A DNA stretch of 64,000 nt. It comes from Sorghum bicolor. Lineage: Eukaryota; Streptophyta; Magnoliopsida; Poales; Poaceae. The stretch is from NCBI RefSeq assembly GCF_000003195.3, contig NC_012871.2, positions 57,775,802-57,839,801 on the forward strand, in the 5' to 3' direction. A program made the translations under genes and the position numbers. How positions within the stretch are numbered: the first letter of the stretch is position 1; every line of letters begins with the position of its first letter. Below, one piece after another: positions 21,719 to 32,663 of this stretch. The notes beneath the pieces were generated by a model that saw only the letters and a program-made list of their open reading frames with translations, searched no databases and was not told the DNA's origin.

Positions 21719-24316
21719 ATGGCTCGTACCAAGAACGTCAGTGGTCCGACAGCTGGCTCAGGAGGTTCCCCAGGAGGCGATGGTGGAGGTGATCCTCCTC
21801 GTCGCCTATCAGCGGCAGAGAAAGGCAAGGGAAAGAAGCTGGCCACCAAGAAGCGCAAGGCCAGTGACAGAGATGCAGAGGTCGTAGAGGCAGTGGCAGC
21901 ACCAGCAGAGGCCGCAGAGAGAGGTGGTCAAGCAGGTGCTTTGAGGATTGGGGATGATCTTACGCCGCGACAGAGGCGTGCAGTGCTTGAGGCAGAGGCA
22001 TTCCACGGATCCCCTCCAGGCACCGTGACGATTGGAGGACAGAGGATTAGGCTTGTGGTCAGGGATCCAGCTCAGGAGGATCCAGACACTGAGACAGAGA
22101 CCCAGGCAGAGGGTCCAGCACAGGAGCAGGAGCAGCAGCCGCCACTCAGGAGGTCGACTCGTGCTCGTACCCAGGCCGTTCCTCGGACCGGCACGCCGGG
22201 TCAGTCCACTTCCACAGCTCGTGCCACACCAGCGAGAGGCACACCAGCTTCACGCCCGAGGCCAGTCAGGATCCACAGGGATCTCTCTCTTGTGTCAGCC
22301 AGAGAGATCCAGCAGCTGAGGTTCGTTCCGTTTCCCACCTGGTTTCCAGCTGCCAGGGATCCTAGAGCCGGTGCCAGATTCTACACAGTCGTCTAGGAGG
22401 ACATCTACGAGGCACTGGTTCGCTCTCAGGCTCAGTTCAGGGAGCACAGAGTGATCGACCTGGAGATACTGGGGAACGTGGTTGGAGCAGATATTCGTCA
22501 GTACTTTACCTACCTCCACGGACTTCCAGAGTTACTAGCACTCCCCGGCACTTATTGTGAGCAGTGGGTCAGAGAGTTCTATGCGTCAGTGTGGGTTTCT
22601 CCAGATCACAGTTACATCCACTACGCACTGGCAGGCACGGACTACAGAGTGACAGCTCAGAGGGCTAGAGAGGTGCTTCGACTGCGAGCCTCTCCCACCA
22701 GGATTCACCAGCTGTGCTACGGGAACGTGGATCCCCCTCGTCGTCCTCACGGTGGTGAGATCCCACCGGTTGACTTCGTGGCTCCCTGTTTCCGTGCACC
22801 TTTTGGAGAGGGCTCCAGCAGGACAGTGGCAGATTTGACACGCCTAGCCAGGATCCTCGACTTTGTGTTGAGGAAGACTCTTCTCCCCAGGACAGGCTAC
22901 AGAGACGGCTTCACTCGTATGCAGCAGTGGCTCGTCGCTCACCTTATCTCCCAGACGCAGTTTGATTTGTGGGATCTGATCGTCTCAGAGATAGAGGACA
23001 CCATCTCAGAGAGCTTCAGGGGACGGCCTCAGTTGCCGTATGCACATTGGATCACTCTGCTTATTCTTCGTGCTAGGCCACTGCCCCTGCCAGCTCACTT
23101 GCAGAGGGAGTTGACAGAGTCCGACACCGTCTTCCCCCACTACGACCCCCGGCAGATGTTGAGAGCGCACCACGACCTTCGCGGTGCACCTCCTCCTCGT
23201 GCTCCACGTGGACCGGTGCCCCCACCTTCTCCTAGGGGCACCCGCAGTACAGCAGCAGTTGCAGAGACAGAGAAGCAGCAGGATATAGCTATTGGCGCGT
23301 TTGCAGATGCAGAGGCAGAGGGCGAGTTTGACTTCGCCTCAGACAGCTCAGATGATGACTATCAGCCGCCAGTGACAGATCTCCCTCCCAGAGCTCACGA
23401 CCACGAGGCAGGCGGTTCTTCGAGTACTTCAGACCCCGCCCTGCTTGCTATCTTAGAGGGGATGAGGGCAGATCTGCGCCGTGCAGCTGAGGAGCAGGCG
23501 AGGCGAGACAGGGATCAGGCTGCCATCAATGCAGCCATGCAGGCCAGGCAGGATGAGCTCCAGCGTCAGCTTCTTACCTTTTAGGAGCAGCAGCTTGCTT
23601 TCCAGGCTTAGCAGACAGCGATGATGGCCACTCTTATGGCCGCCTCAGGGATTTAGCTACCGCAGATTCAGCTCCCAGGCACGTCGACAGTCAGGCCGCC
23701 TACCCCAGTGCCTCAGACTCAGAGCCCGTCTCAGCAGCCGCTCCAGCTACCAGCTCAGAGTCTGCCGTTCTCGACGCCACAGCACCAAGTCTCTCAGGGT
23801 GCTATCTCTTCAGGCTTTGAGCAGGTACCTCAGTTCACTCCTCTCCGCTCAGGCTTCACTCCTCAGTCAGCGTCAGCGTCACAGCTTGTGTGGGATTCGC
23901 AGACAGATCCGCACCTCAGCTTCACCTACAGTGCTCTGACTGGTGACCCTACGCCTCCTCCTCTGCAGGCTCCTGCAGTCTTTACGGCGCCAGTTACCAC
24001 TACAGAGCTTCTGTCGTCGTCCGTAGCGTCGTCCGAGCAGCTTGCACCGTCTACTACCGTAGCAGAGACGACAGCTACAGCGACCGAGTCCGTGCCAGCT
24101 TCGTCAGCCGGTCTTGAGCAGCCAGCACAGCCTGTGACAGCGCCAGAGCAGACCCGAACCGCGTCACCAGCTCCTGCAGCTTCAGAGGGTCACTCCACCT
24201 CCTCCGCCTTGACGGCCGAGATGCAGCTCGCTTCGTGGCCGTGCCGAGGGACTCCACTGCTCCACCGACTTCTTAGGTTTTTGGCGCTTGATGCCAAAGG
24301 GGGAGAGAGTTCGTAG
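21719..24316 (+). pseudogene. env-like / plant transposon protein ORF with four in-frame TAG codons
   Basis: One frame runs from ATG 21719 to a stop at 24314-24316 but is interrupted by TAG at 22394-22396, 23582-23584, 23609-23611 and 23654-23656. The N-terminus is basic and Pro/Gln-rich (AAEKGKGKKLATKKRK, LRRSTRARTQ). The middle, about residues 210-480, resembles the putative plant transposon protein domain found after pol in Maximus/SIRE elements (PELLALPGTYCEQWVREFYA). The C-terminal third is Ser/Pro/Gln-rich. I see no clear signal peptide or membrane span, so envelope function is not supported. All four stops fall in Gln-rich stretches and would fit CAG-to-TAG changes. Confidence 0.75.
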
Positions 24317-24749
24317 TATGAGAGTTAGGAGTTAGGGGGAGCTAGAGAGGGTTTAGGAGTCTTCTTTTGAGGAGTCTATTCTTTTGAGATACCCTTTTTT
24401 ATGTGTGCTACTTTATCATGCATCACGTTTACTTTTATGCATTGCACTTGTGTGAGATACTATGGTTGTGAGACATGACTTGTGGTTATTGTGATATCTT
24501 AATGTCATGTGTTTTGGCTCATATTACCCTTTGCTTCCGTGTTTTACTCCGTTGTTTCTATGAGCCTTCTGTGTTTATCCTGTTGTATTTCACTCACATA
24601 TTTGGATGCAGGGTATTGGACTTGGTTGATATAAGCATGCCTAATCCTTTCTGCTCTTATTGTATCATGCTTATTGAAACCAAGTCTCTTTAAAAACCTC
24701 AACTCTTTTCATACTCGAGGTTGTCATCAATCACCAAAAAGGGGGAGAT
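24317..24749 (+). other. Retrotransposon 3' untranslated region and polypurine tract
   Basis: No ORF of note. AAAAAGGGGGAGA at 24736-24748 abuts the right LTR and is the expected plus-strand primer. Confidence 0.8.
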
Positions 24750-26282
24750 TGAAAGAGCATCTAGGCCCCTAGTGATTTCGGTGATTAATGACATCATGAT
24801 TACTATGACTAACGTGTGTTTTGCAGAGGCAAAGTCATAGGTTAGGTCATGGTATATAGGTACTCGATGGACAGGGACGTACATGCCTACTTAATAGTAG
24901 AAAACGTTTCGGTTTTTAAAGGATGGATGGACATCGTCAAGACTATACTAGGTCCAAGTGCCATATGGTGAAGAAGGGCACTTAGAGTAGTTTAGGACTT
25001 TATTTTCCTTTGACCGTACTATTAAGAGGGGCTTTGATCTAGTAGCTTGACTTAGGCAAGGCTTTAGGTTTAGGTGTGGTGCACACTTGGTAAACCTAGC
25101 ACTAGGCAGCTCAGAGAGAGTCCTTAGATCGAGAGGAACCAACTTCGTTTTGGAGCGATCGCGTTTCGACGAAGTTTGGGTGCCCAAAGAGGCACCGGAC
25201 ACTGTACCGGACACTCCGTGAGTGCGTCCGGTGAGGTCCCTAGCCGTTAGAGTAGTGTGGTGCTTAGGGTTAGGCACCGGACGCTAGCACCGGACGCACC
25301 GGGTAGTGTCCGGTCCCTTACCCAGGGAGGTTGCAAGCCTTCCCTGAGCACCGGACGCTCCGTGTAGCGTCCGGTCCCATGCGCAGGGAGCATGTAAAGT
25401 TTTCCCGAGCACCGGACGGTGCACCGGACGCTGGGAGTTAGCGTCCGGTGACCTGTCAGAGAAAAGTGCAGGTAGCCGTTATGAAGCACCGGACGCTCGG
25501 TGCAGTGCGTCCGGTGCAACATAATGTGCGTCCGGTGACCCCGTTTTCAATGGAAAACGGTTGGCCGACCTTTGGACTTGGTGGATAGTATTTATACTCC
25601 TCCACCTCGTCCATGAGAGTTCTCTTGCCCATTTGAACATCAGAGAACCTTGTTGTGGAGCAAGAGAGTTGCAAGAGCCTAGAGAGGATTGAGATTTGAG
25701 TGTTTTCTTGAGAGAATCCTTCTCTAGTGAGTTCCAAGAGTCAAGTGTGCATCCACCACTCTCTAGAGCCTTGTTTGGGTCAAGTGAGAGTTCGTTGCTT
25801 GTTACTCTTGGTGATCGCCATCACCTAGACGGTTCGGTGGTGATTGAAGGCACGAAGACCGCCCGGAGTTCTTGTGGGTGGCTCGTGTCAAGCTTGTGAG
25901 CGGTTTTGGGCGATTCACCGCGATGGAGTGTCGAAGAATCAGCCCGTAGAGAGCACTTGGTCCTTGTGCGGACCAAGGGGGAGCAAGACCCTTGCGCGGG
26001 TGCTCCAACGAGGACTAGTGGAGAGTGGCGACTCTCCGATACCTCGGCAAAACATCGCCGAGCACTTTCTTCCACTACTCCTTTACTTTCTAGCATTTAC
26101 TTTGTGTTTTTACATTCTTAGAATTGCCTTGCTAGAATAGGATTGGAACTAGGTTGCAAAACTTTTATCCGGTAGCTCTCTAAGTCACACTAGGCACAAG
26201 GGGTTGAATTGGAGCTTATAGGTTGCTTAAATTTTTAGAGAAGCCCAATTCACCCCCCCTCTTGAGCATCTTGATCCTTTCA
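24750..26282 (+). repeat. 3' LTR of the copia element (1,533 bp)
   Basis: Nearly identical to 13112-14655, including the CACCGGACGC cluster. One repeat unit of about 13 bp is missing near 25345 relative to the 5' LTR. Confidence 0.95.
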
Positions 26283-28298
26283 ATAGTATTAAGGTTCACT
26301 CCCCTACTCAGATTCGCCGCATACCCATCAGGAAATAGTAACATCTTCATCCACTCCAGCACTTCCTTCTTATCGCTCCTTTTCAGGATGTAATCGGCTG
26401 GCCCTCTTCTCCAATTCTTGCCCAGCTTAGGGGTCTTCATCACTAGCTTTGGTCTATCGCAGATCGCCTCCATGTCAAGTCTAGCCTTAACGTTGTCCTT
26501 TGACTTCTATTTTATGTCCATGAGGGTTCCCCAAAGTGCCTCGGCGATATTCTTTTCTGTGTGCATCACATCGATGTTGTGTGGAAGCAAAAGGTCCTTG
26601 AAGTAGGGGAGCCTAGTCAACCCCGATATATGGGTCCACATGTGTTCCTGACCGTACCCAATAAAACCATCAGTGTCTTTGTCGATTTTGAGAGCCTGTA
26701 ACTCGGCAAGGACCTCGGCACAGCTCTTAATCTCAGGAATAGGGTCGGTGACTTCAACACCTTTAGTGAAGTGTTGGGTGTCTCGTCTGAATTCATGGTT
26801 CTCAGGCAGGAATTGACGGTGTTTGTCAAACGAAGAGTACTTGCCACCCATCTTCAGCCAGGTGAACATCACAGATTCCATACATACTAGGCAAGGGAAC
26901 TTCCCGTGAACACACCACCCACAGAATATGCCATACGCTAGGAAGTCATGCATTGAATACTGATACCACACATGCATTGTCAAGTTCTTTGTAGCTCGGT
27001 CATATGTCAGTACCCCCTTTTCCCAAGCATGTTCCAGTTCATCCCACAGTGGTTGCATGAACACACCCATATTCTTGCCCGGGTGTCCAGGTATTATCAG
27101 TGACAATAACACGTTCTTCGGTTCAAACATGACGCCAGGGGGAAGATTGAGGGGGATCACAAATACGGGCCAACAAGTGTACGGAGCCGCAAGTGTTCCA
27201 TACGGGTTGAACCCATCTGTTGCTATGGCTACACGTACATTTCGAGCGTCCTTAGCTTTGTCAGGATACTGCATATTGAAGTACTGCCATGCCTCAGCAT
27301 CCGATGGGTGCACCATCTTGTCACTGTATCTTTTGCCATCCTTGTGCCATGTCATCTGCTTCGCGGACTCCTCTGTCATGAACATCCGTTGGAGCCTCGG
27401 GGTGAGTGGAAGGTACCGGACGACCATCTCGGGGATCTTAGACTCCACCTTCTTGCCATCACCACCATCTACCTCCACATACCTCGAGGCCTTGCACTTT
27501 GGACAGTGCGTTGCAACCTTCAGATCTTCTCCCCTAAATAGGACGCACCCATTAGGACAAGCATGGATCGATTCATACGACATCTTTAGTGCACGGAGGA
27601 GCTTCACTGACTCGTACGTGTTCTTCGGCAGCGTGTGATCCTTCGGAAGCATTGTGCCCAAAACTGTCAAAATGAGATTGAAGCCGTCTCGACTCAGGCT
27701 CAACTGCGACTTCAACCCTAGAAGGCGACCAACGGCATCCAGTTGCGACATTGTTGTCTTCTCGTGAAGAGGCTTCTGTGCCGAAGACATCATTTCATAG
27801 AAAGCCTTTGCGGTTTCCTCTGGATCCTCCTCCATCAATCCTTCATTGCCATGTGCCTCATTATAGTCTACCACCATGTCGGCCACCCCAGCATCTCCAT
27901 CATACTCCTCGAGGCGTGCTCTTACCTCCTCCTCTCTAATACGTGTTTTTGCTTCACCATGGAAGATCCACCTCTTGTAGTTTTCCACAAGTCCGTACTT
28001 GAAAAGATCTTTGTAGACCTCCCTCTGTACTTTTCTTTTATGGTTCTTACACTCTTTGCAGGGACACCACGTCCGATCCGACCCGTGAGCATCTGGTCCA
28101 AATGCTTGCTCCAGGAAATTATTGGTCCCCCTAATCCATTCATCGCTCTTCCTCTTAGTTGTCCAGCCAGCGTACATCCACTCACGGTCATCCATCCTCT
28201 ATTATGCGACAATGTAAGCAAGTAATAAAACCAGCATTTACATCTACAAGGCGTTCCTACCATCTAATAGGTGAAAGATAGGTCCTAATCCCACCCTA

Positions 28299-28488
28299 GG
28301 ATGCGTAGATGAGGTTAGCTTCCATGCTCCGCTCCCGTCCGAGACGGAATTTTGGCAGCACCTCCCCGCTGTTCTCCCGATACACGTCCCGGTGGGGAGA
28401 GTGTGTATCCGGAGAACAACGGAAAGGTGCGGCCGAAACTCCGACTCGAACAAGAGCAGAACATGGAAGCTAACCCATCTACGCATCC
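28299..28488. repeat. Long imperfect hairpin inside the CACTA 5' region
   Basis: The outer arm GGATGCGTAGATGAGGTTAG pairs with CTAACCCATCTACGCATCC at the right side. Pairing continues inward with mismatches (TTCCATG/CATGGAA, TGTTCTCC/GGAGAACA, GATACAC/GTGTATC). The whole can fold into one stem of about 90 bp. It lies just upstream of the transposase start on the minus strand. A smaller stem, CCTCCCC-TAAA-CGGGGAGG, is at 28808-28826. Confidence 0.7.
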
Positions 28489-28854
28489 GCAGGCTGTCCA
28501 AAAAACGTGGACAATCCGAAAGAGATACTGTCGCGGATATGCACTGATCAGCATACCAACGACCATATATCCCTTTCGGACGGGAGACACCTAACTTGGC
28601 TGCGTAATCTATAACTACTATAAGGATGAGAGGTGAATTATACCTAGGATAGCGACACAAAGGCGAGTAGCAGGGCGATGGAGAGTCGACGCGGTGTAGG
28701 AAGACCCACAGCACCCACGAACACGATCGGAGTCACCAAGTACCTCCCACAGGTGATCCTACAAAAAGGACAAAAAAAGGTTAGTATCCACTCAAAATTT
28801 CGGCAGCACCTCCCCTAAACGGGGAGGTTCCAAAACCTGCAAAAAACAATGGCG

Positions 28855-28945
28855 CAAAGGCCGATAACCACAACGGCACGAAGGCCAATAACCATAGTGG
28901 CACGAAGGCCGACATCACAATGGCACGAAGGCCAACAATTAGAAG
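28855..28945. repeat. Short tandem repeat, GGCACGAAGGCC unit
   Basis: Four imperfect units of 26-31 bp, each with GGC(A/G)C(G/A)AAGGCC followed by a variable CAAT/ACCA segment. Confidence 0.75.
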
Positions 28946-29475
28946 GATTAATTACCACACCTGCTCAAATGCAACATGGATAGATAAACTTTTTTTAGAG
29001 AGCTTGTCATACTTTATTATTATTATTATTACAGTATAAACAGCTGCTAATTCAAACTTTACTGGTTTTGCTAGGATTCTTGCATTTTAATACGTACAAA
29101 ACACAGCATAAACTAGTACATTAGCATTATCATTAGACTGATGCAGCAAACGAGCTCGGTAGCAAGCCCCCAGAACTATGGAGTAGCAAACTGTATATTG
29201 TATTATTGTGTTGTTCAGTATGTTATCCACACTATGAGTTCTAATGCCCTAGTACTGAAGGTTTTATACCAGTGTAGTTATGGTGCTATTTTCAGTAAGC
29301 CAAAGCCAGGAAGACCGCCACAGTCTTAAAAAATTAAGATGTCAAGAAGAGAAGCTTTGAGTGCGCCATATCATGCTTTCAGTCTTTTTTGTTATAACAA
29401 AGCTTCACTCTAGACATGAATTTCTTTCTAACCAAACCGATGGCAGCAAACTGACCAAACCGATGGCATGTTGTT
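28946..29475. other. CACTA internal non-coding stretch
   Basis: AT-rich sequence without recognisable coding potential; the TNP2 5' region or filler between the gene and the GC-rich block. Confidence 0.4.
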
Positions 29476-30180
29476 TGCAGGCCGTGGATGCCGCCTTCAA
29501 CCACGATCTGGAAGTCATCCAAGACCGGGAACAGGCACAACGGGTTTTGACTGAGCCCAGGAGATTGATTTGACCAACACATCGAAGCGAGACGGGTCAC
29601 GGGCGTGCTGTGCCTCCGACGAATCTCCATGGACGGAGCCACGGCTTCCCCACCCGCGTCCCAAACCAATCCCAAATCGAGAAGGGCGAGTTCGAATTCA
29701 ACCAGGGTCGGCTGTCGTCGGAGCGGCGGTTGCGCTATGGAAGCCGCCCCAAGAGCGTCGGAGTGGCAGCGCCGCGCCGCGCCGAGGCCTCTGACGACGT
29801 CGGCGAAGGAGATCCGTCCGCCAGCACGTCCGGAGCGGCCGGGGCAGGGGCGTCCGCACACGTCCGGGGCACCTAGCTTCACGCGGCGTCCGCACACGTC
29901 CGGAGCGGCCGGGGCAGGGGCCGGAGCAGCCGGGGCCGGGGCGCCGGGGCCGGAGCAGCCGGGGCCGGCGCGGCCGGGGCGGCCTGGGCGCAGGGCGCAG
30001 GGGGTGAGGGGGCAGGCTGCAGGGGGTGAGGGCGCAGGGTGCAGGGTGAGCGGCCGGGGCGCAGGGCGCGGGGCGCGGCCGGGCTGACGGCGGGAGTGCG
30101 GCGGCGGCGGCGCTGCGTGCGGGTGGGAGCTGCTGCTGCATGCGGGTGCGGACAGGGGAGGGGCTGCTGCTCGTTCGTTT
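29476..30180. other. GC-rich block in the CACTA 5' region with minisatellite
   Basis: 29476-29790 reads like a captured host fragment; a minus-strand frame contains TLVEFELALLDLGLVWDAGG, but I recognise no family. 29830-30110 is a simple array of GGCCGGGGC and GCGCAGGG units giving spurious Pro/Ala/Arg ORFs on both strands. Gene capture by CACTA elements is well known; here it is only a suspicion. Confidence 0.4.
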
Positions 30181-30221
30181 TTTTTTACAAGTCACGGTCC
30201 AGTAACTGGATGGGGCCTTTT

Positions 30222-30335
30222 AGGTTTAAGTCCTTTGCCGACTGCCACAAGGCAGTCGGCAAAGGCTCGGAATATTTTAATTATAAATATTCTTTGCCGA
30301 CTGTCTAGATCTAGGGCAGTCGGCAAAGAACTTTT
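30222..30335. repeat. Internal copy of CACTA subterminal repeats
   Basis: TTTGCCGACTGCCACAAGG and GGCAGTCGGCAAAG pairs occur about 2 kb inside the right end, separated from the main right array by the 500-bp tandem repeats. Confidence 0.85.
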
Positions 30336-30357
30336 TTCTCTAATTTATTTGTAGCCT

Positions 30358-32330
30358 CAACTTGCTTCAATTTTTTTCTTCAAACTTTTTGAAATTATTA
30401 TCATAGGCTCTAGATGTGATAGAATGACACCTCAAAAAGTTTCGTGATTTTTTTACCTTTTTGGGTATATTTTGTTAATTTATTTCATTTAATTGAATTG
30501 TCCACCGCATAATCCAACTTTGAACTACAGGTGCATGAAACAACCAAACTTAGGAATTAGAAAAATGATATTCATATTGGAGAGTTTATTTTGAGGCCGT
30601 GTCAAGAAACTCATCCAAAATTTTGAAGTCCTTATCTTGGGAACACGATCATCCAAGTGTGGTAGAAGTGATTTTTAATTATATAAAATTTAAACAAAAT
30701 CGAAAAATTACGAAACTTGTTGAGGTGTCATTTTATCACATGAGGAGCCTATGATAAATATTTGAAAAAATTTGGAGCAAGTTATGACGTTAGATGTACA
30801 AAACTCAAACACTTGCGCATGTGATCGCATGTGATCATATTTGAAATGTCTGGTTTTTGTTTATCTGATACTGCAACTTGCTCCAAACTTTCTCAAATTT
30901 TTTCTATATGGTACACATGTGATAACATTAAACCTCAAAAAGTTTTGTGATTTTATGACTTTATTTGCTATATTTCATTAATCAATTTCTTCAAATTGAT
31001 TTTTCCACTCAATAATCCTACTATGAACTATAGGTACATAAAATAATGAAACCTAGGCATTCGAAAAATGATATTCATGTCGAATATTGTATTTTTAGAC
31101 CATATCCAAAAACTGACCCAAAATCTTGAAGTCCTTGTCCACAGAACATGATCATCCAAGTGCGGTACAAGTGATTTTTAATTATATAAAACTCAATCGA
31201 AATCAGAAAATTACGAAACTTGTTGAGGTGTCATGTTATCACATGGGGAGCCTATGATAAAAATTTGAAAATTTTTAGAGCAAATTGTGATGTCAGATGT
31301 ACAAAACCCAAACACTTCAACATATGATCATATGTGATCATATTGGAAATGTTTGGATTTTGTTCATCTGATACTGCAACTTACTCCAAACTTTCTTAAA
31401 TTTTTTCTATAGGGTCCACATGTGATAACATTAAACCTCAAAAAGTTTTGTGATTTTTTGACTTTTTTGCTATATTTCATTAATTAATTTCTTTAAATTG
31501 ATTTTTCCGCTGCATAATCCTACTATGAACTATAGGTGCATGAAATAGTAAAACTTAGCCATTTGAAAAATGATATTCATGTTGAATAATGTATTTTTAG
31601 ACCATATCCAAAAACTAACCCAAAATTTTGAAGTCCTTGTCCACGGAACATGATCATCCAAGTGTGGTAGAAGTGACTTTTAATTATATAAAACTCAAAC
31701 GAAATCAGAAAATTACGAAACTTATTGAGGTGTCATGTTATGACATGAGTAGCCAATGATAAATATTTGAAAAAAAAAATTGGAGCAAGTTATGATGTTA
31801 GATGTATAAAACCCAAACACTTGCTCATGTGATCACATGTGATCATATTGGAAATGTCTGGGTTTTGTTCATCTGATACTGCAACTTGCTCTAAACTTTC
31901 TCAAATTTTTTTTATAGCTTCCACATGTGATAACATGACACCTCGTCAAGTTTCCTAATTTTCTGACTTTGTTTGAATTTTATATAATTAAAAATCACCT
32001 CTAACACACGTGGATGGTCATGTCCCGTGGATAAAGACATCAAAATTTTGGGTGAGTTTCGGGAAACGACCTTAAAATAGACTCTCCAACATGAATATCA
32101 TTTTTCAAATGGCTAAGTTCCATTATTTGATGCACCTGCAGTTCAAATTAGGATTCTGCGGTGGAAAATACAATTAAAAAAATTTATTTACAAAATATAG
32201 CAAAAAGGGTCACAAAATCACGAAAGTTTATAAGGTTCACTTTTATTGCATGTGGAGGCTATGAAAAAAGTTTGAGGAAGTTTGGAGCAAGTGACGACAT
32301 CGAATGTCTAAAACCTAAATTCAAATTTCA
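30358..32330. repeat. Tandem array of ~500-bp AT-rich units plus one inverted copy
   Basis: Three direct units start at CAACTTGCTTCAA (30358), CAACTTGCTCCAAAC (30878) and CAACTTACTCCAAAC (about 31377); a further start lies at about 31874. Shared landmarks are ATGATATTCATRTTGRA, GAAGTCCTTRTC and GTGATTTTTAATTATATAA. From about 31915 to 32310 the same landmarks appear as reverse complement, so the array ends in an inverted copy. No coding capacity. Confidence 0.8.
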
Positions 32331-32343
32331 AAATAAAAATTTT

Positions 32344-32646
32344 TGTCTTTGCCAACTGCCTAACGGCTTGGCAGGTGGCAAAGGGGACGGAGATGGAGGC
32401 CGTCAACTGGCCGCCACCTTTACCACCAGCTTTTCTTTGCCACCTGCCAGGCAGCCACCTTTGCCGACTGCCTTTCTTTGCCACCTGCCAGGCAGTCGGC
32501 AAAGGACGTCTTTGCCGACTGCCTTTCTTTGCCACCTGCCAGGATTGTTTGGCAGTCGACTGCTTTTTAAAGCGGTCGGCAAAGAAAATCTTTGCCGACT
32601 GCCCTACCTTTGGCAGGTGGCAAAGGATTTTAGCAGTCGGCAAAGC
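32344..32646. repeat. CACTA subterminal repeat array (right)
   Basis: Multiple TTTGCCGACTGCC, TTTGCCACCTGCC and GGCAGTCGGCAAAG units in both orientations, mirroring the left array. Confidence 0.9.
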
Positions 32647-32663
32647 CCAGTTTTCCTGTAGTG
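32630..32663. repeat. CACTA right terminal inverted repeat
   Basis: GCAGTCGGCAAAGCCCAG then TTTTCCTGTAGTG, the inverted CACTA terminus, directly followed by the AAT target duplication. Confidence 0.9.

Larger units (their letters stand above)
13112..26282 (+). mobile_element. Ty1/copia LTR retrotransposon, Maximus/SIRE type, 13.2 kb
   Basis: Two LTRs (13112-14655 and 24750-26282) begin TGAAAGAGCATC and end GATCCTTTCA. ATAGT is duplicated at 13107-13111 and 26283-26287. A Met-tRNA-type primer site follows the left LTR and a purine tract precedes the right one. The order is gag, protease, integrase, reverse transcriptase, RNase H (copia order), then an env-like ORF, which places it with the Maximus/SIRE group. 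I counted about 22 substitutions between the LTRs (roughly 1.5%) plus one 13-bp deletion in the right LTR. That suggests an insertion within about the last million years at usual grass rates. The coding regions are broken. Confidence 0.95.
11364..28195 (-). pseudogene. CACTA TNP2-type transposase, split by a retrotransposon
   Basis: Minus-strand pieces are 28195-26288, then 13106-12486, 12400-12292 and 12200-11364. Domains in order: Transpos_assoc (WMYAGW at the start, CPCKECKNHKRK near residue 45), the Transposase_21/TNP2 core (FRGEDLKVATHCPKC, LLSLIIPGHPGKNMGVFMQPL, HNIDVMHTEKNI), DUF4218 (MKSHDFHIWIERLLP, ARWCYPIERCL) and DUF4216 (VYDVNGYRFRT, YYGIVEEIYELEF), then an acidic tail. Breaks are an in-frame TAG at 26507-26509, the retrotransposon after 26288, and an in-frame TGA at 12767-12769. 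Reading resumes in the same frame on the far side of the insertion, which confirms that the two parts were one gene. Two short introns (85 bp and 91 bp) have good borders. Confidence 0.9.
8127..32663 (-). mobile_element. CACTA (En/Spm) transposon, 24.5 kb, with nested LTR retrotransposon
   Basis: The left end reads CACTACTGGAATTC and the right end GTTTTCCTGTAGTG, so both termini are CACTA in inverted orientation. The trinucleotide AAT flanks both ends (8124-8126 and 32664-32666), the 3-bp target duplication expected for this superfamily. Subterminal repeats (TTTGCCGACTGCC and GGCAGGTGGCAAAG) fill both ends. Two minus-strand genes, TNP2-like and TnpA/Transposase_24-like, lie inside. Removing the 13.2-kb retrotransposon and its duplicated target leaves about 11.4 kb, a normal size for an autonomous CACTA. 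Both genes are broken, so this copy cannot supply its own functions, though its ends could still be mobilised in trans. Confidence 0.95.

Noticed and set aside
21719..24316. True viral envelope gene
   Set aside because: No signal peptide, transmembrane helix or fusion motif seen; kept only as an env-like ORF by position and domain type.
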